This document shows, piece after piece, positions 1 to 10,308 of a stretch of 32,133 nt of DNA. Position 1 is the stretch's first letter. Each line of letters opens with the position of its first letter. The notes under the pieces were generated by a model. The model saw nothing but the letters and a program-made list of their open reading frames with translations. It did no database searches and was not told the origin of the DNA. Source of the DNA: JAGDZR01 sp049115695 (GTDB lineage: Bacteria > Bacteroidota > Bacteroidia > Cytophagales > Cyclobacteriaceae); contig JAGDZR010000028.1 of the NCBI GenBank assembly GCA_049115695.1, positions 1 through 32,133 of the forward strand. The letters run 5' to 3'. The position numbers were made by a program, and so were the translations under genes.

Positions 1-3000
1 GGTAGACTGAATCGCCACCTTCTGTATAAACTACAGCATCTCCATGTAAGTTGGCAATAACCGGAGCATCATTGACTGGTAATACATCAACAGTCGTAGT
101 TACAGATGTCAGTGAATCTCCGCCATTCTTGTTTCCATCACCATCGTTTAACCACCAATTAACTGNNNNNNNNNNNNNNNNNNNNNNNNNNNNNNNNNNN
201 NNNNNNNNNNNNNNNNNNNNNNNNNNNNNNNNNNNNNNNNNNNNNNNNNNNNNNTATTACCACTAGCTCTGTTAATGGTATAAGGACCTGTACCAATCGT
301 CCATAAGGTTGAGTTCCCTAGTACTAAAGTGTCTTCTGCATTGACTCCTCCACTGTTAATGGAAACAGCCAAATAGCCATCACTGTAATCCAATTCGGCT
401 GTACTACCACTTATCGGATCATCTAAATCACTAACTAATCCGGCTGTTCCAGCATCAAGGTAAACCGAATCGCCTCCTTCTGTATAAACTACAGCATCGC
501 CATGTAAGTTGGCAATAACCGGAGCATCATTGACTGGTAATACATCAACAGTCGTAGTTACAGATGTAAGAGAATCTCCTCCATTCTTGTTTCCATCACC
601 GTCGTTTAACCACCAATTAACTGTCCTCACACCAGTGCTATCTGGATTGGATAAATTCGTGTTTCTGTAAGCTATTGNNNNNNNNNNNNNNNNNNNNNNN
701 NNNNNNNNNNNNNNNNNNNNNNNNNNNNNNNNNNNNNNNNNNNNNNNNNNNNNNTATTACCACTAGCTCTGTTAATCGTATAAGGACCTGTACCAATCGT
801 CCATAAGGTCGAATTGCCGAGCATCAGTGTGTCCTCTGCATTGACCCCACCACTATTGATGGAAACAGCCAAATAGCCGTCACTGTAATCTAATTTAGCA
901 GCACTACCACTTATTGGATCATCTAGATCGCTAAGTAATCCATCTGTTCCCGCATCAAGGTAGACTGAATCGCCACCTTCCGTGTAAATCACGGCATCAC
1001 CATTTAGGTTGGCAATGACTGGGGCATCATTAATCGCAATCGGACTTACCGTGAATGTTACCGTACTATCCTCAAAACCAGCAGCCTGATCACGAATCAA
1101 GGCTGAAAGAGTGCGATCTGAAGTATCAGGGTTATCAAGTAGGTTACTATATACAATTGCCCGTATTAAAGAATCAATTACGTTATCATCTGCTGCTTGT
1201 CCTGTAGTAGCATTTGCATTAAATGTTATTCGAATTGAATCAGCATCGTTTCTAGTAATACCTCCAATTCTTGCTCCACCAAATGTTACAGAATCCACTG
1301 CAAAGTCTTCAATCCCAAACGATGTGTTCGCAGTATCTAAAAAGACTGTATCCTCACTCGCCCTAAACGTTCCCACTGATATCGAAACATCCAAAAATCC
1401 TCCATCAAAATTTACCTTCTGATCTGGGTCTTCAACTATCGTCGTGGCGCTTGAAATCAAATCTGTAATACTAACTGGAGTGTTTTCGTAAAAATCTACA
1501 ACATCACCATTTAGCTCATAAATGTTCGTTTTATCGTTGCTTTCAAAAATATTGATAGTAAACGTGGTATCAACGTCACCACTGCCATCTCCGTCATTGA
1601 TTCGTAAGGTGAAATCATAACTAGTCGCAGGATTGTTTTCCGTATTCTCGTATGTAATTTGTCTCAGTGTATTGTTAACATCATCTGTTGTTGCGGTTCC
1701 AGCATTACTGTTAAAAGTAATCTGAAGGGTATTGGCAGATCCTCCTCCCAAAACAGCCAATTGTGCGATTTCACCTCCTAAGTTGCTCAAGGTTGTGCCT
1801 GAAAGAGACAAATTATTTCCATCATTAAATCCCCATTCATCCTTTCCGTTAGCTCCACCAGCTCTAAAAATGGTGACCACAGTCCCCGCGTAATCATTGT
1901 ATACTGAGTCATCAACATCTTTTAAACCAAAGTCTCCATCCGCATCAATTAAGATAGGTGCACCATCTTCATTAAAGTTTGGATCATCTGATCCATCATC
2001 TGTATATCCTACTAGATAAGGACTGTCGTTAATGGAAATTACGTCTACGTTCACATCATAGGCAATACTGACAGAGTCACCACTATTCTCAGTCAGGTCA
2101 CCATCACCAAAAATGAAGGTTACTACCCGTTCGTTAGTAGTGTCTGGATTAGCCAAATTAAGATTATAGTATGCAATTGATTTGATGAGTTCATTCACAT
2201 CCACAGAATCTGCATTTGCATTCAATACGACACCCAAACTATCTAATCCCCCAGCTCCAACTGTCAGTGTTCCAATTGCCTGTCCATTATTTGAAACAAC
2301 ACCACCGGACACAGTGACACCAAATGGATTAGCATCAATCACTAATGTATCTTCTGCCGCTACGCCATTAGCTGTAATTTCAACACTAAGAAATCCGTCT
2401 TCATAATCTGCAGCACTATCTAAATCATTTAAGAATCCATTTACGGCAATCTGTAGGGAATCAGTCTGAGCTTCATTAAAAGTTACAGTACCAGACACAT
2501 TGCTCAATGTTGGCTGATCATTCACGGCAACTACATCCACATTGGCTGTATATATTGCTGATATAGAATCACCGCTGTTCGCATTGCCCGACCCATCATT
2601 AAAGACTATAGATACAGTTCTCTCATTGGTTGTATCCGGATCATCAAGTAGGTTGCGATAGGCCAAGGAATGAATTAAATTTGCAACAGCTGTGCTATCC
2701 GCACTTCCATTCAAGGTTACCGATAGACTGTCTTTATCTGTATCATAGAATAAAGTTCCTATATCAACATTGCTGTATTCAACAAAACTGCCATCATAGG
2801 TTATACCATTACCTACAAACAATAATGTATCCCCCTCCAAATCTCCATTGGCGGAGACATAAAAGGACAGCTCAGCCCCGCTGTAGTCTGATGGTTTATC
2901 GAGATCTACTAAACCAGCATCTCCGCCCACTTCAATCACTTCACCCGAAGCATTCTCAATATAAGTAACCGTATTCCCTCCCAGATTCGTAATTGAAGGT

Positions 3001-6000
3001 TTATCATTGACATCAATCACATCAACATTCACAGTATAGGAAGCGCTGACAGAATCTCCACCACTGGTTGTCAAATCTCCATCACCAAAAATAAAGGTAA
3101 CTACCCTTTCATTTGTCGTATCCGGTGCATCTCCACCCAGGTTATAATAGGCAATAGATTTAATTACATCATTTACATCAGTAGAGTCAGCATCGCTTGT
3201 AAAAGCAATTCCTAAACTATCCGTCCCAACACTATTGTATGTGATTGAGCCAATCGTCTGTCCTCCAATTTCGATGTTCATCCCGTTTAGGGTGATTCCT
3301 GTGCTTTGACTCGCATCGACTACTAAAGTATCCTCATTGATTACTCCATTTGAAGTGATTTCAACACTCAAAAAGCCATTTTCGTAATCCAATGCACTGT
3401 CCAAATCATTCATGAAACCTAATGGTGCTATTTGAACAGAATCAGCAGCATTTTCGATAAATTCAACCGTTCCTGACACATTGGTCAATAATGGCTCGTC
3501 ATTGACGGCAACCACATCCACCGTTTGTGTATAGGTGGTTGACAAAGAATCTCCTGAATTAGTATTACCGTAACCATCATCAAAGACAATACTTATAGTT
3601 CGCTCATTTGTGGTGTCTGGGTCGTTTAGCACATTGACATAGGCGATGGACTGTATCAAGGCATCAACTGCCGCTTGTGTAGCATTGCCTGAGTTATCAA
3701 AACTGATACTTAATGAGTCTGTACTGTTATTGTAACTAATCGTTGCGAAAGCGCCGGTCCCTGAATAGGTCAAAGTTCCTGCGGATTCAGTAATTCCCTG
3801 ACTTGTTATCACAACGAGGCTATCACCCTCCAAAACGCCATTTGCAGAAACCCATGCTCCTATTCCTCCATTATTGAAAGTTGAGGCTCCATCAGGGTCG
3901 GAAATTGCTGCATCCAACCCATTGTCCAATGAACTGCCTCCTGCATTTTCGAAATATGAAGCTGTAGTTGTACTATAATCTGTTATTGACGGCTCGTCAT
4001 TAACAGGGATGATATCAACATTGACCGTGTCACCTACACTTAATGAGTCACCGCTATTTGCATTTCCATCTCCATCATCCAAAAAGAAGGCAATTCTTCT
4101 TTCAGCTGAAGTATCAGGATTCACTGTATTCAAGTTTTGATAAGCAATTGATCGGATCAGCCTCGTTATTGCCGCCGAATCTGCATTCGCATTAAAGGCA
4201 ATTGCAAGGCTATCCTTACTTGTATCATCATAGGTCCAACGTCCAATTTTCGTTCCGTCAAAAGTCAAACTATCATTATCTCCTGAATTAATAGAAACTG
4301 TGTAAGTGGCATTGCTAATGATCAGTGTATCCTCCACAAAGGCATTACCAGCTACAACCTCAATACTTAAGACTCCATCTTGGAAATTTGCCGCATTATC
4401 AGGATCATCCCAAGCTGCATCTGCGTCAAGAATGGTAGGTGTCGCATCTTCCTCGATGTAGGTTACAGTACCTCCAACATTTTCCATGTACGGCTCGTTA
4501 TTAATACCATTTATTGCAGTAGCTGCCGCTGATCCAAATGCAGTGGATGTTTCCCAATTGGAGCCCGCACCTGTTAATGTAAATCCATTTAGAGTACCTC
4601 CATTTCCATTTCCACTTCGATCTTCCAAAGTGTCATATCCTGTATTAAAAGAAGCATTTCTGCCAAAATTAAAGTCATAATTAGCTACTAGATTGGTCAA
4701 CCCAGTTGTATCAAGTAAGCCAGTCGCATTCCCCCTTATCTCACTAGGAGTTCGGACAACATTCCAAATTCTTACTTCATCAATCTTTGCATTAATATTT
4801 TGCCCACCATTGGCAACTGTTTCTCCGAGAACAAAGTCAGAAGTAGCTGTATTTAGTGCTATATCACTTTGACCTATCAATACTCCATCTAAAAAGATCA
4901 CTAGTGTAGTTCCATCATACGTGACCGCTAGATGATGCCAATCTGTATCATTAATATTCACACCTGTGCTATAATCTGCACTAGACCCTTGAAATAAAAT
5001 TTCACCAGTAGTTGCTGCAACTATAACCTGCATTAACTGACCAGTTGTATTAACACCATAGTGAAAAATTCCACTTTGATCAGTCGTTTCATTTCTTTTT
5101 ACCCAAATTTCGAGCGTTCTGTCACTGCTCCCGATCGGTAAGCCAGTAACAGTAGCTGAAACATTATCATCAACTCCATCAAAATCCAATGCATTCTCAA
5201 CTGTATGAAGTGTCAATGTGTTGTCGGTATTATCGAGGCTGTCACCATCGAAAACCTGAAAATCTAAAGAAGGTGTTAGCGTAGCACTGGAATGCCCCAC
5301 ATAAATCAATCTATCAGCTTGAAGATCTGCAAGTGAAACGGTATCGTTTACCCCGACATCTTCAGCGTCATTCACGCCATTGTCATTGATATCGACGAAC
5401 AAGGCCCCATCAGTAGGGAGCGCTGTGATTTTAACGCCCTGTAACCTGTCCACTTGGTCTGGGTCCGTAAAGCCAAAAACACTATCAGTCAATACAAACT
5501 GTGCGCTTATACCTGTCGCAATTGTTGAATCTGCTCCTGAAGGGTCAGAGTTGGTAGTAAATACTACTAGATCAGAAACATCATAAATAGTCCCATCATC
5601 TATTGTCCAATAATAGGTTTCATCAGAATAGACTGAATCGCGAAGTGTTGAAACTGCTCCTGAAACTGCTGCTCCAGTATAAACAAAATTATCATTCTCA
5701 GCCAAATCATTCCCTCCCGCGAAAATGGCAAATGCATTAATGCCGTCAGTTAACTCAGTAGGAATGTTAGAATCTTGTCCTCCAGATGGATCGGCAGTAG
5801 CATCCCAACCAGAAGCAGTTGCGTCAACTCCAGCAAGGAATGTTGTCACCGTAACTGTGTTGGCCCCATCTATTGATCCCTGAAAAGCAAATATTTGATC
5901 TCCTGCAGTACTTAATACAAAGCCAGCATCAGTTGAACCGTCTATTGTTCCGAGTCTGGCAATTCCGCTTTTCGCATAGGCAGAATCTGTTGTAGAATTA

Positions 6001-7721
6001 ATAATCACCTGATCAAAAGCAGATACCTGATCTCTCAAAGTAAGGCCAATTGAACCTTCACTGCTAGCATTATTTAATTGACCCGGCGTATTGTCCCAGC
6101 CATGATCCATGAAAATAATTTCAGTACCAGGTTCCAGAGTTTTGAATGTCACAAATGCAAATTCCTTATCTCCGTCAGCGTTGTACATTGTAAAGGCTAT
6201 ATCTCCTTCAGATAAGGTAGTCGGGTTAGACCCTACGCCTGTGATGTCAAACGTATAATTAGTTTCTGCAGCGGTCGTGTCATCGGAAACGATGGTCACT
6301 GTGGCAGTATCTGCACCATCGGTAGTAGGCGTAAATGTGATTTCAAAGTCGTATGTCGCCCCAGGGTATACCTGGACATCTGGATTGTTATTATCAACTG
6401 CAAATTGTGTACTCCCTCCAATAGTAATACCATCTACAAATAGCGTATCAACTCCTTGGTTTTCAATTGTGAAAGTATTGGTATTTGTCTGACTAGAGGT
6501 CAGCTCAAACCCAAAATCAGTACTATCTGTATTATTGGGAGCTACTGCTGCATCTGCAATTTCAGTACCCTCTCCAGATAGGTGAATATCCTGTCCTCCA
6601 TTCGATATAACTGCGGTCGATGGAATCCAGTTACTGGTACCTGATGAAGTCAGATCAAATCCAGTTAGATTGCCACCATAATTGCTCGTCGCATCTATTA
6701 AAGTATCTAACCCAGTATTTGTTCCATTGGCTATACCAAAATCAAAGTCATAATAAGCCAGCAAATCAGCGTGTTCATTCAGATCTGTAAAATTCCTTAG
6801 TGCATTCAACCTGATTTGAGCTGCGGTCCGATTTACATTCCAGATTCTCAGTTCGTCAAGTCCTCCATGCAAGTAGTTGGTGCCATCATACCCCAATGTC
6901 AATTCCTCACCAGCAGCCTGATCTGAGAATCCGGCGAAATCTGATGTATTCATAGACGCCAAAAGTCCATCTACATAGATGGACCCGTCTCCGACTACAG
7001 CAACATGGTGCCAGCTGTCATCAAAATTAATAGCCCCAGCATTAGTTGCAGATGATAATGATCCATCCGATATTTCAATGATGCCACCAGTTTGTATTTC
7101 AATACTTTCTCCTGAAGAATTTCGAGCAACAACAACATTGTTAGCGCCGGAAGCCGTCGAAGATAAATTCACCCAAAACTCTATGGTAAAAGTGGACTTA
7201 TTGTCCAACATGTCGAAACCATCAGTAATGGTCACAGCATCACCTGTGCCATCAAAATCCAGTGCATTGGCAACTGTATAAAGTGTTATCGTTTGAGTGC
7301 CACTGCGATCATTTGCGTCATTGGTTCCATGATCATCTTGCACTTGAAACGTAAAGTTTTCATCGCCGGCGGCATTAGGAGCTATGTATCGGAATTCGTT
7401 ATTATTGATGTCATCCGTGATGTGAAGCGTATCACTCGCGGTTAGATTCTCGGCTCCTCCATCGTTTACGCCATTGCTATTTGCATCCCAAAAAAGTGTC
7501 CCCTCAGTATCACTCAAACCGGTTACTATTGCCAAAGAATCAAGCGTATTATCTCCGCCATTATCCATTTGAAAATCAGCCTCAGCAAATACTAAAGTAT
7601 CACCCTGGCTTATAAATAGGCTAGTATCTTTTGCGGTAGGAGGAGTCTGGGCATTTACCAAAACAGTGGCACTGAGCATCAATACTCCTAGCAATACCTT
7701 GATGGTTGACTTCATATTCAT
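1..7721 (-). CDS. Giant secreted LamG/cadherin-like repeat protein, 3' end outside window
   Basis: Last visible gene of the minus-strand operon; its C-terminus lies beyond position 1. I start it at ATG 7721, where a classic signal peptide (MNMKSTIKVLLG...VNAQ) begins and GGGGGA lies 9 bases upstream. The ATG at 7817 overlaps the previous stop (ATGA) but would put a 32-residue polar leader before the signal peptide. Domains, numbered from 7817: LamG-like jelly roll about 183-400; an ASPM/Hydin-like 'choice of anchor' domain about 405-535; a lamin-tail-like domain about 540-745; a cadherin-like segment about 750-875; a second LamG about 876-1095; then about ten cadherin-like repeats of roughly 163 residues, each ending in a V(N/S)VDV..VND-type motif. 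Two runs of N interrupt it, and the apparent stop at 672-674 is a gap artefact. It is probably a T9SS-exported surface adhesin (inferred). No sorting domain is visible because the end is missing. Confidence 0.85.
166..254. other. Assembly gap (89 N) inside repeat 9
   Basis: Run of 89 N between a codon series ending ...INRASGN (upstream in the gene) and VNWWLNDGDG. Both flanks are coding on the minus strand. Frame is kept only if the true length is a multiple of three, and 89 is not, so the size is an estimate. By comparison with the neighbouring repeat the missing DNA is probably longer, about 150 bases (inferred). Confidence 0.95.
678..754. other. Assembly gap (77 N) inside repeat 8
   Basis: Run of 77 N between ...INRASGN and (S)IAYRNTNLSNPDSTG on the minus strand. 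It also needs a multiple of three to keep the frame. The stop read at 672-674 exists only in the shifted frame. Other repeats of the protein have about 34 residues here, so the real gap is probably about 100 bases (inferred). Confidence 0.95.
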
Positions 7722-7730
7722 TTTAGTTTT

Positions 7731-7736
7731 TCCCCC
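7731..7736 (-). promoter_or_regulatory. Candidate ribosome binding site deciding the start of the giant gene
   Basis: On the minus strand GGGGGA lies 9 bases before ATG 7721. Together with the signal peptide that begins there, it favours 7721 over the upstream ATG at 7817. Purine-rich sites are often weak in this phylum, so this is supportive only. Confidence 0.4.
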
Positions 7737-7813
7737 ACTAATCCCCATACTAAATTTAAATATTTTATGATCAAACATGATCTTTTTAATAGCTTTTAAA
7801 GATTCCATACCCC

Positions 7814-9175
7814 TCATTGTCTTTGAAGTGATCCTTGATCATTGACTTTCATTAGGGCTATCATATTCTGGTTACTACCAAAATCGATCGTTGCACCAAT
7901 GGCTATAGCTCCATTTGGAAATTTCAACACTACCTCACCAATATCATCTCCTGATCTTAACCCAAAGTTGTTCTCAAAATCTGCTTTTGGTATACCCGTT
8001 TCACTAGTCCGGATGAACATCACTTCATCCTGCTTCTCAGGAATTAAACCTTGATATCCCGCCTCCCCGACAGCTACTGAAAACTCAGGATACTTTCCAG
8101 TCACAACCAGATCTCCAGAATTACTCTGTACTACTCCATATCCATGCGCATTAATGCCCCAGCGTGAATCAATGGGTGTATTGAAAATCAATGCTCCGGA
8201 TTCTCTAACTCCAATCACGAAAGGTCTTATGACCTCTCCTAAGGTGCTGGTCCCTACTACGACAAATCCCCCTGAAATAGCAATGGCGTCATAGGGTATA
8301 TCATCTGATGCATTGTCTCCATTGATCTCTACTCCAAATATCTCGTCAGAGGTTTGTGAAGAAGCCAGTGAGTTCACCACCATAACACCAACATTTTTAC
8401 CTCGAGCTCCACCATCTCCAAGCTGTTCTGTACTGCCTAACACGGCGATACTTCCATCACCCAACTCGTAACATGCAAAAACTTCATCATTAGAGGATGG
8501 ATAGCCGTATGACTTCCTCCAAATCGTTGAGTCAGGATTACTCAACAATTTTTTGATTAAAAAGTATTGATTCTCAGGATTTACAGTCAAATCATTTTCT
8601 TCCGGATGGTCAGTCATGCCTACAACAACAATATTACCATCGTTGGTTTGCATGATATCTTTACCTGTTACATTATCGGTTCCCGCACCAATCGTATCTG
8701 CAATGATGATTCCAAAATCCTGATCTAATCGGGCCCAAAATATTTTACTCTCCTGCGGAGATCCATCAATCACCTGATTAAAGGTTCCTACTATGAGATA
8801 TCCACCATCAATCAATTTTATACTCTCAGGTACTTCTTCCGTAGCATAGACGGATGAGTCTCCAGTCACTTGCGCAATACCCAAAATGTCTCGGGCAACA
8901 TCTATATCTACAGTGTTGATTTCATTGCCAACATTGTCCGCTTCAATTAAAAGACAATTCCAATTGGCGCCAGCTTGTGAGAGCTCCTGTCCCCCTAACA
9001 TGACAACATTAGCCTGATCATTTATGACCATATCACTTAAATATTGTGAGCCGTTAGAGCCGTAATACTTGACGTAAACCTCCTCAGGTTCAGGACTTTC
9101 CAAGTCATCAAACACACATGAACTACATATTGCAGTTATTCCTACACTTAGCAGAAAAATCAGTTTATTATTCAT
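7814..9175 (-). CDS. Lipoprotein, predicted seven-bladed beta-propeller
   Basis: 453 residues. The N-terminus MNNKLIFLLSVGITAICSSC is a type II signal peptide with likely lipidated Cys20, though the -3 position (Cys) is atypical. The rest shows seven spaced repeats of the form hydrophobic strand, D/N-G-x, then V-V-x-G: VVMLGG, YLIVGT, IVVVGM, IAVLGS, FVVVGT, LVVTGK, AIAIGA. Seven such units suggest a closed propeller, as in delta-60/Kelch-like families; this is pattern-based and not a recognised family. It is probably anchored in the outer membrane. It lies 6 bases after the barrel gene, and its TGA stop overlaps an ATG of the giant-protein reading frame, so co-expression is likely. It may be a partner or display subunit for the barrel or the giant protein (inferred). 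No catalytic motif is visible. Confidence 0.75.
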   Translation of the reverse strand: MNNKLIFLLSVGITAICSSCVFDDLESPEPEEVYVKYYGSNGSQYLSDMVINDQANVVMLGGQELSQAGANWNCLLIEADNVGNEINTVDIDVARDILGIAQVTGDSSVYATEEVPESIKLIDGGYLIVGTFNQVIDGSPQESKIFWARLDQDFGIIIADTIGAGTDNVTGKDIMQTNDGNIVVVGMTDHPEENDLTVNPENQYFLIKKLLSNPDSTIWRKSYGYPSSNDEVFACYELGDGSIAVLGSTEQLGDGGARGKNVGVMVVNSLASSQTSDEIFGVEINGDNASDDIPYDAIAISGGFVVVGTSTLGEVIRPFVIGVRESGALIFNTPIDSRWGINAHGYGVVQSNSGDLVVTGKYPEFSVAVGEAGYQGLIPEKQDEVMFIRTSETGIPKADFENNFGLRSGDDIGEVVLKFPNGAIAIGATIDFGSNQNMIALMKVNDQGSLQRQ

Positions 9176-9181
9176 CTAGAC

Positions 9182-10300
9182 TTATCTGAATGCTTTTAAT
9201 TTTTGAGGACTGTATACAGAGTAAGTATATCCGATAGAAAAAGATAGTACATCCAATGCCAGGTCATCCTCTACAAAACCCAAATCGTAGGTCAGGAACT
9301 GATTACCATTCCACCTATTGTCCTCATTGATATAGTTGGACATTCCTTTATCATACCTTACTTCAAGAGTAAGGAAATGAGTTTGCACCCTAAGTTTCAC
9401 ACCAGCTGCCCAGGAAAAAGTAAGATTATGGTAGTTGGTCAGGTAAAGGTCCTTAAGATTATCTTCCTGACTCAACACAAACTGTGTTCCTCCACTTCTT
9501 GAAGCTTCTCCATAAAACGCGTCGAGCAGATAATCATAACTAGCGCCGGCCGCAACGTAGGGAATAGGTCCTCTGTCCGAGAAATACCTAAAATTGTAAC
9601 GTATAGATCCAGGAAATCGCAGGTAATTCTGCTGGTTGACCATGTATGTGCTGAGTGATGGTGCATCGTCAACATTCAAATGACCCACGTAGTGGTCAAT
9701 ATCATATCTTGTGGCCCTGTACTGAAATCCAAAAATTCCTTCAATACCCCATTTTAGGTGTCGCTCACCCACCAACTCTACCCAATTACCAATTCCTAGC
9801 GTTCCATCAGGAGAAATCTGGTTAGGGGGAGTACCACTTCCGTTATAGATTTTTTTAGTAATACCTGTGTTCCCGGTAGAATAGGTTTGAATTACATTAG
9901 GGAAGGTTTTGTTCACTCCAAATCGTAACCCAAGTCGAAAGATAGGTTTTGATCTGAATTTCTGATACAAGAAAAACAATTCAGCAGGATCTTCCTCCGG
10001 ATTGAGTCTGTGTTCTTTATCCGCCTTTAGCAGCTTGACCAGGTATTCTTCCGCCGTTGGTTCATCATCAAGGAAAATAAACACCTTGGTCATTAGTTTA
10101 AGTGCACGGATATTCTCTTCTCGAGAGAATCCTCCTTCTTTGAACGGAACACCAATTTTCGGTTCGATGCTCTCCGGTATTCTCAAAAGACGTCCTTCAT
10201 CATAATCCCGCTCACGCGCACTCAGTACCTGACTAAAGGTTTGAGCGTAAATACTTCCTGAAATAGTGAGCAAAAGCAGCCCAAATAGCAATCTATGCAT
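9182..10300 (-). CDS. Outer-membrane beta-barrel protein with periplasmic helical head
   Basis: 372 residues. A signal peptide ending SIYAQ is followed by a helical region at about residues 25-125 (REENIRALKLMTKVFIFLDD, then a KLLKADKEHRLNPEEDPAE segment). This resembles the TPR-like head seen in Bacteroidota barrels that neighbour STAND, WD40 or caspase-type genes (recalled family resemblance, not searched). From FRLGLRFGVN at about 125 to the end, alternating amphipathic strands with aromatic girdles and a final aromatic-containing strand (SFSIGYTYSVYS) indicate an outer-membrane barrel of the PorT/OmpA-like type. The ATG lies 8 bases after the nSTAND stop, and the lipoprotein gene follows 6 bases on. 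The head is placed to contact periplasmic parts of the nSTAND protein (inferred). Confidence 0.8.
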   Translation of the reverse strand: MHRLLFGLLLLTISGSIYAQTFSQVLSARERDYDEGRLLRIPESIEPKIGVPFKEGGFSREENIRALKLMTKVFIFLDDEPTAEEYLVKLLKADKEHRLNPEEDPAELFFLYQKFRSKPIFRLGLRFGVNKTFPNVIQTYSTGNTGITKKIYNGSGTPPNQISPDGTLGIGNWVELVGERHLKWGIEGIFGFQYRATRYDIDHYVGHLNVDDAPSLSTYMVNQQNYLRFPGSIRYNFRYFSDRGPIPYVAAGASYDYLLDAFYGEASRSGGTQFVLSQEDNLKDLYLTNYHNLTFSWAAGVKLRVQTHFLTLEVRYDKGMSNYINEDNRWNGNQFLTYDLGFVEDDLALDVLSFSIGYTYSVYSPQKLKAFR

Positions 10301-10308
10301 ATAACTGA

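Larger units (their letters stand above)
1..4510 (-). repeat. About ten tandem cadherin-like repeats, roughly 490 bases each
   Basis: Repeat boundaries follow the recurring VND(E/K/Q/A)P motif: about 4510, 4000, 3505, 3005, 2515, 2030, 1545, 1035, 533 and 72. Each unit carries Y.EN or Y.E near its start, a L(S/A)V.I...NG...(E)DTL strand, an (S)IAY.N...(N/D)PDT motif and a closing DDGDGN.NSGDS-type motif. Units at about 4000-3005 and 3005-2030 match as pairs (first with third, second with fourth). The last three are nearly identical: bases 1-165 differ from 459-623 at only 8 positions, all silent. Confidence 0.85.

Noticed and set aside
672..674. Stop codon that would end the giant gene
   Set aside because: It is read only in the frame forced by an inaccurate N-gap length; the neighbouring frame continues the repeat motif IAYRNTNLSNPDS.
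1..4510. CRISPR-like or non-coding DNA repeats
   Set aside because: Units of about 490 bases are coding throughout, with no short direct repeats and spacers.
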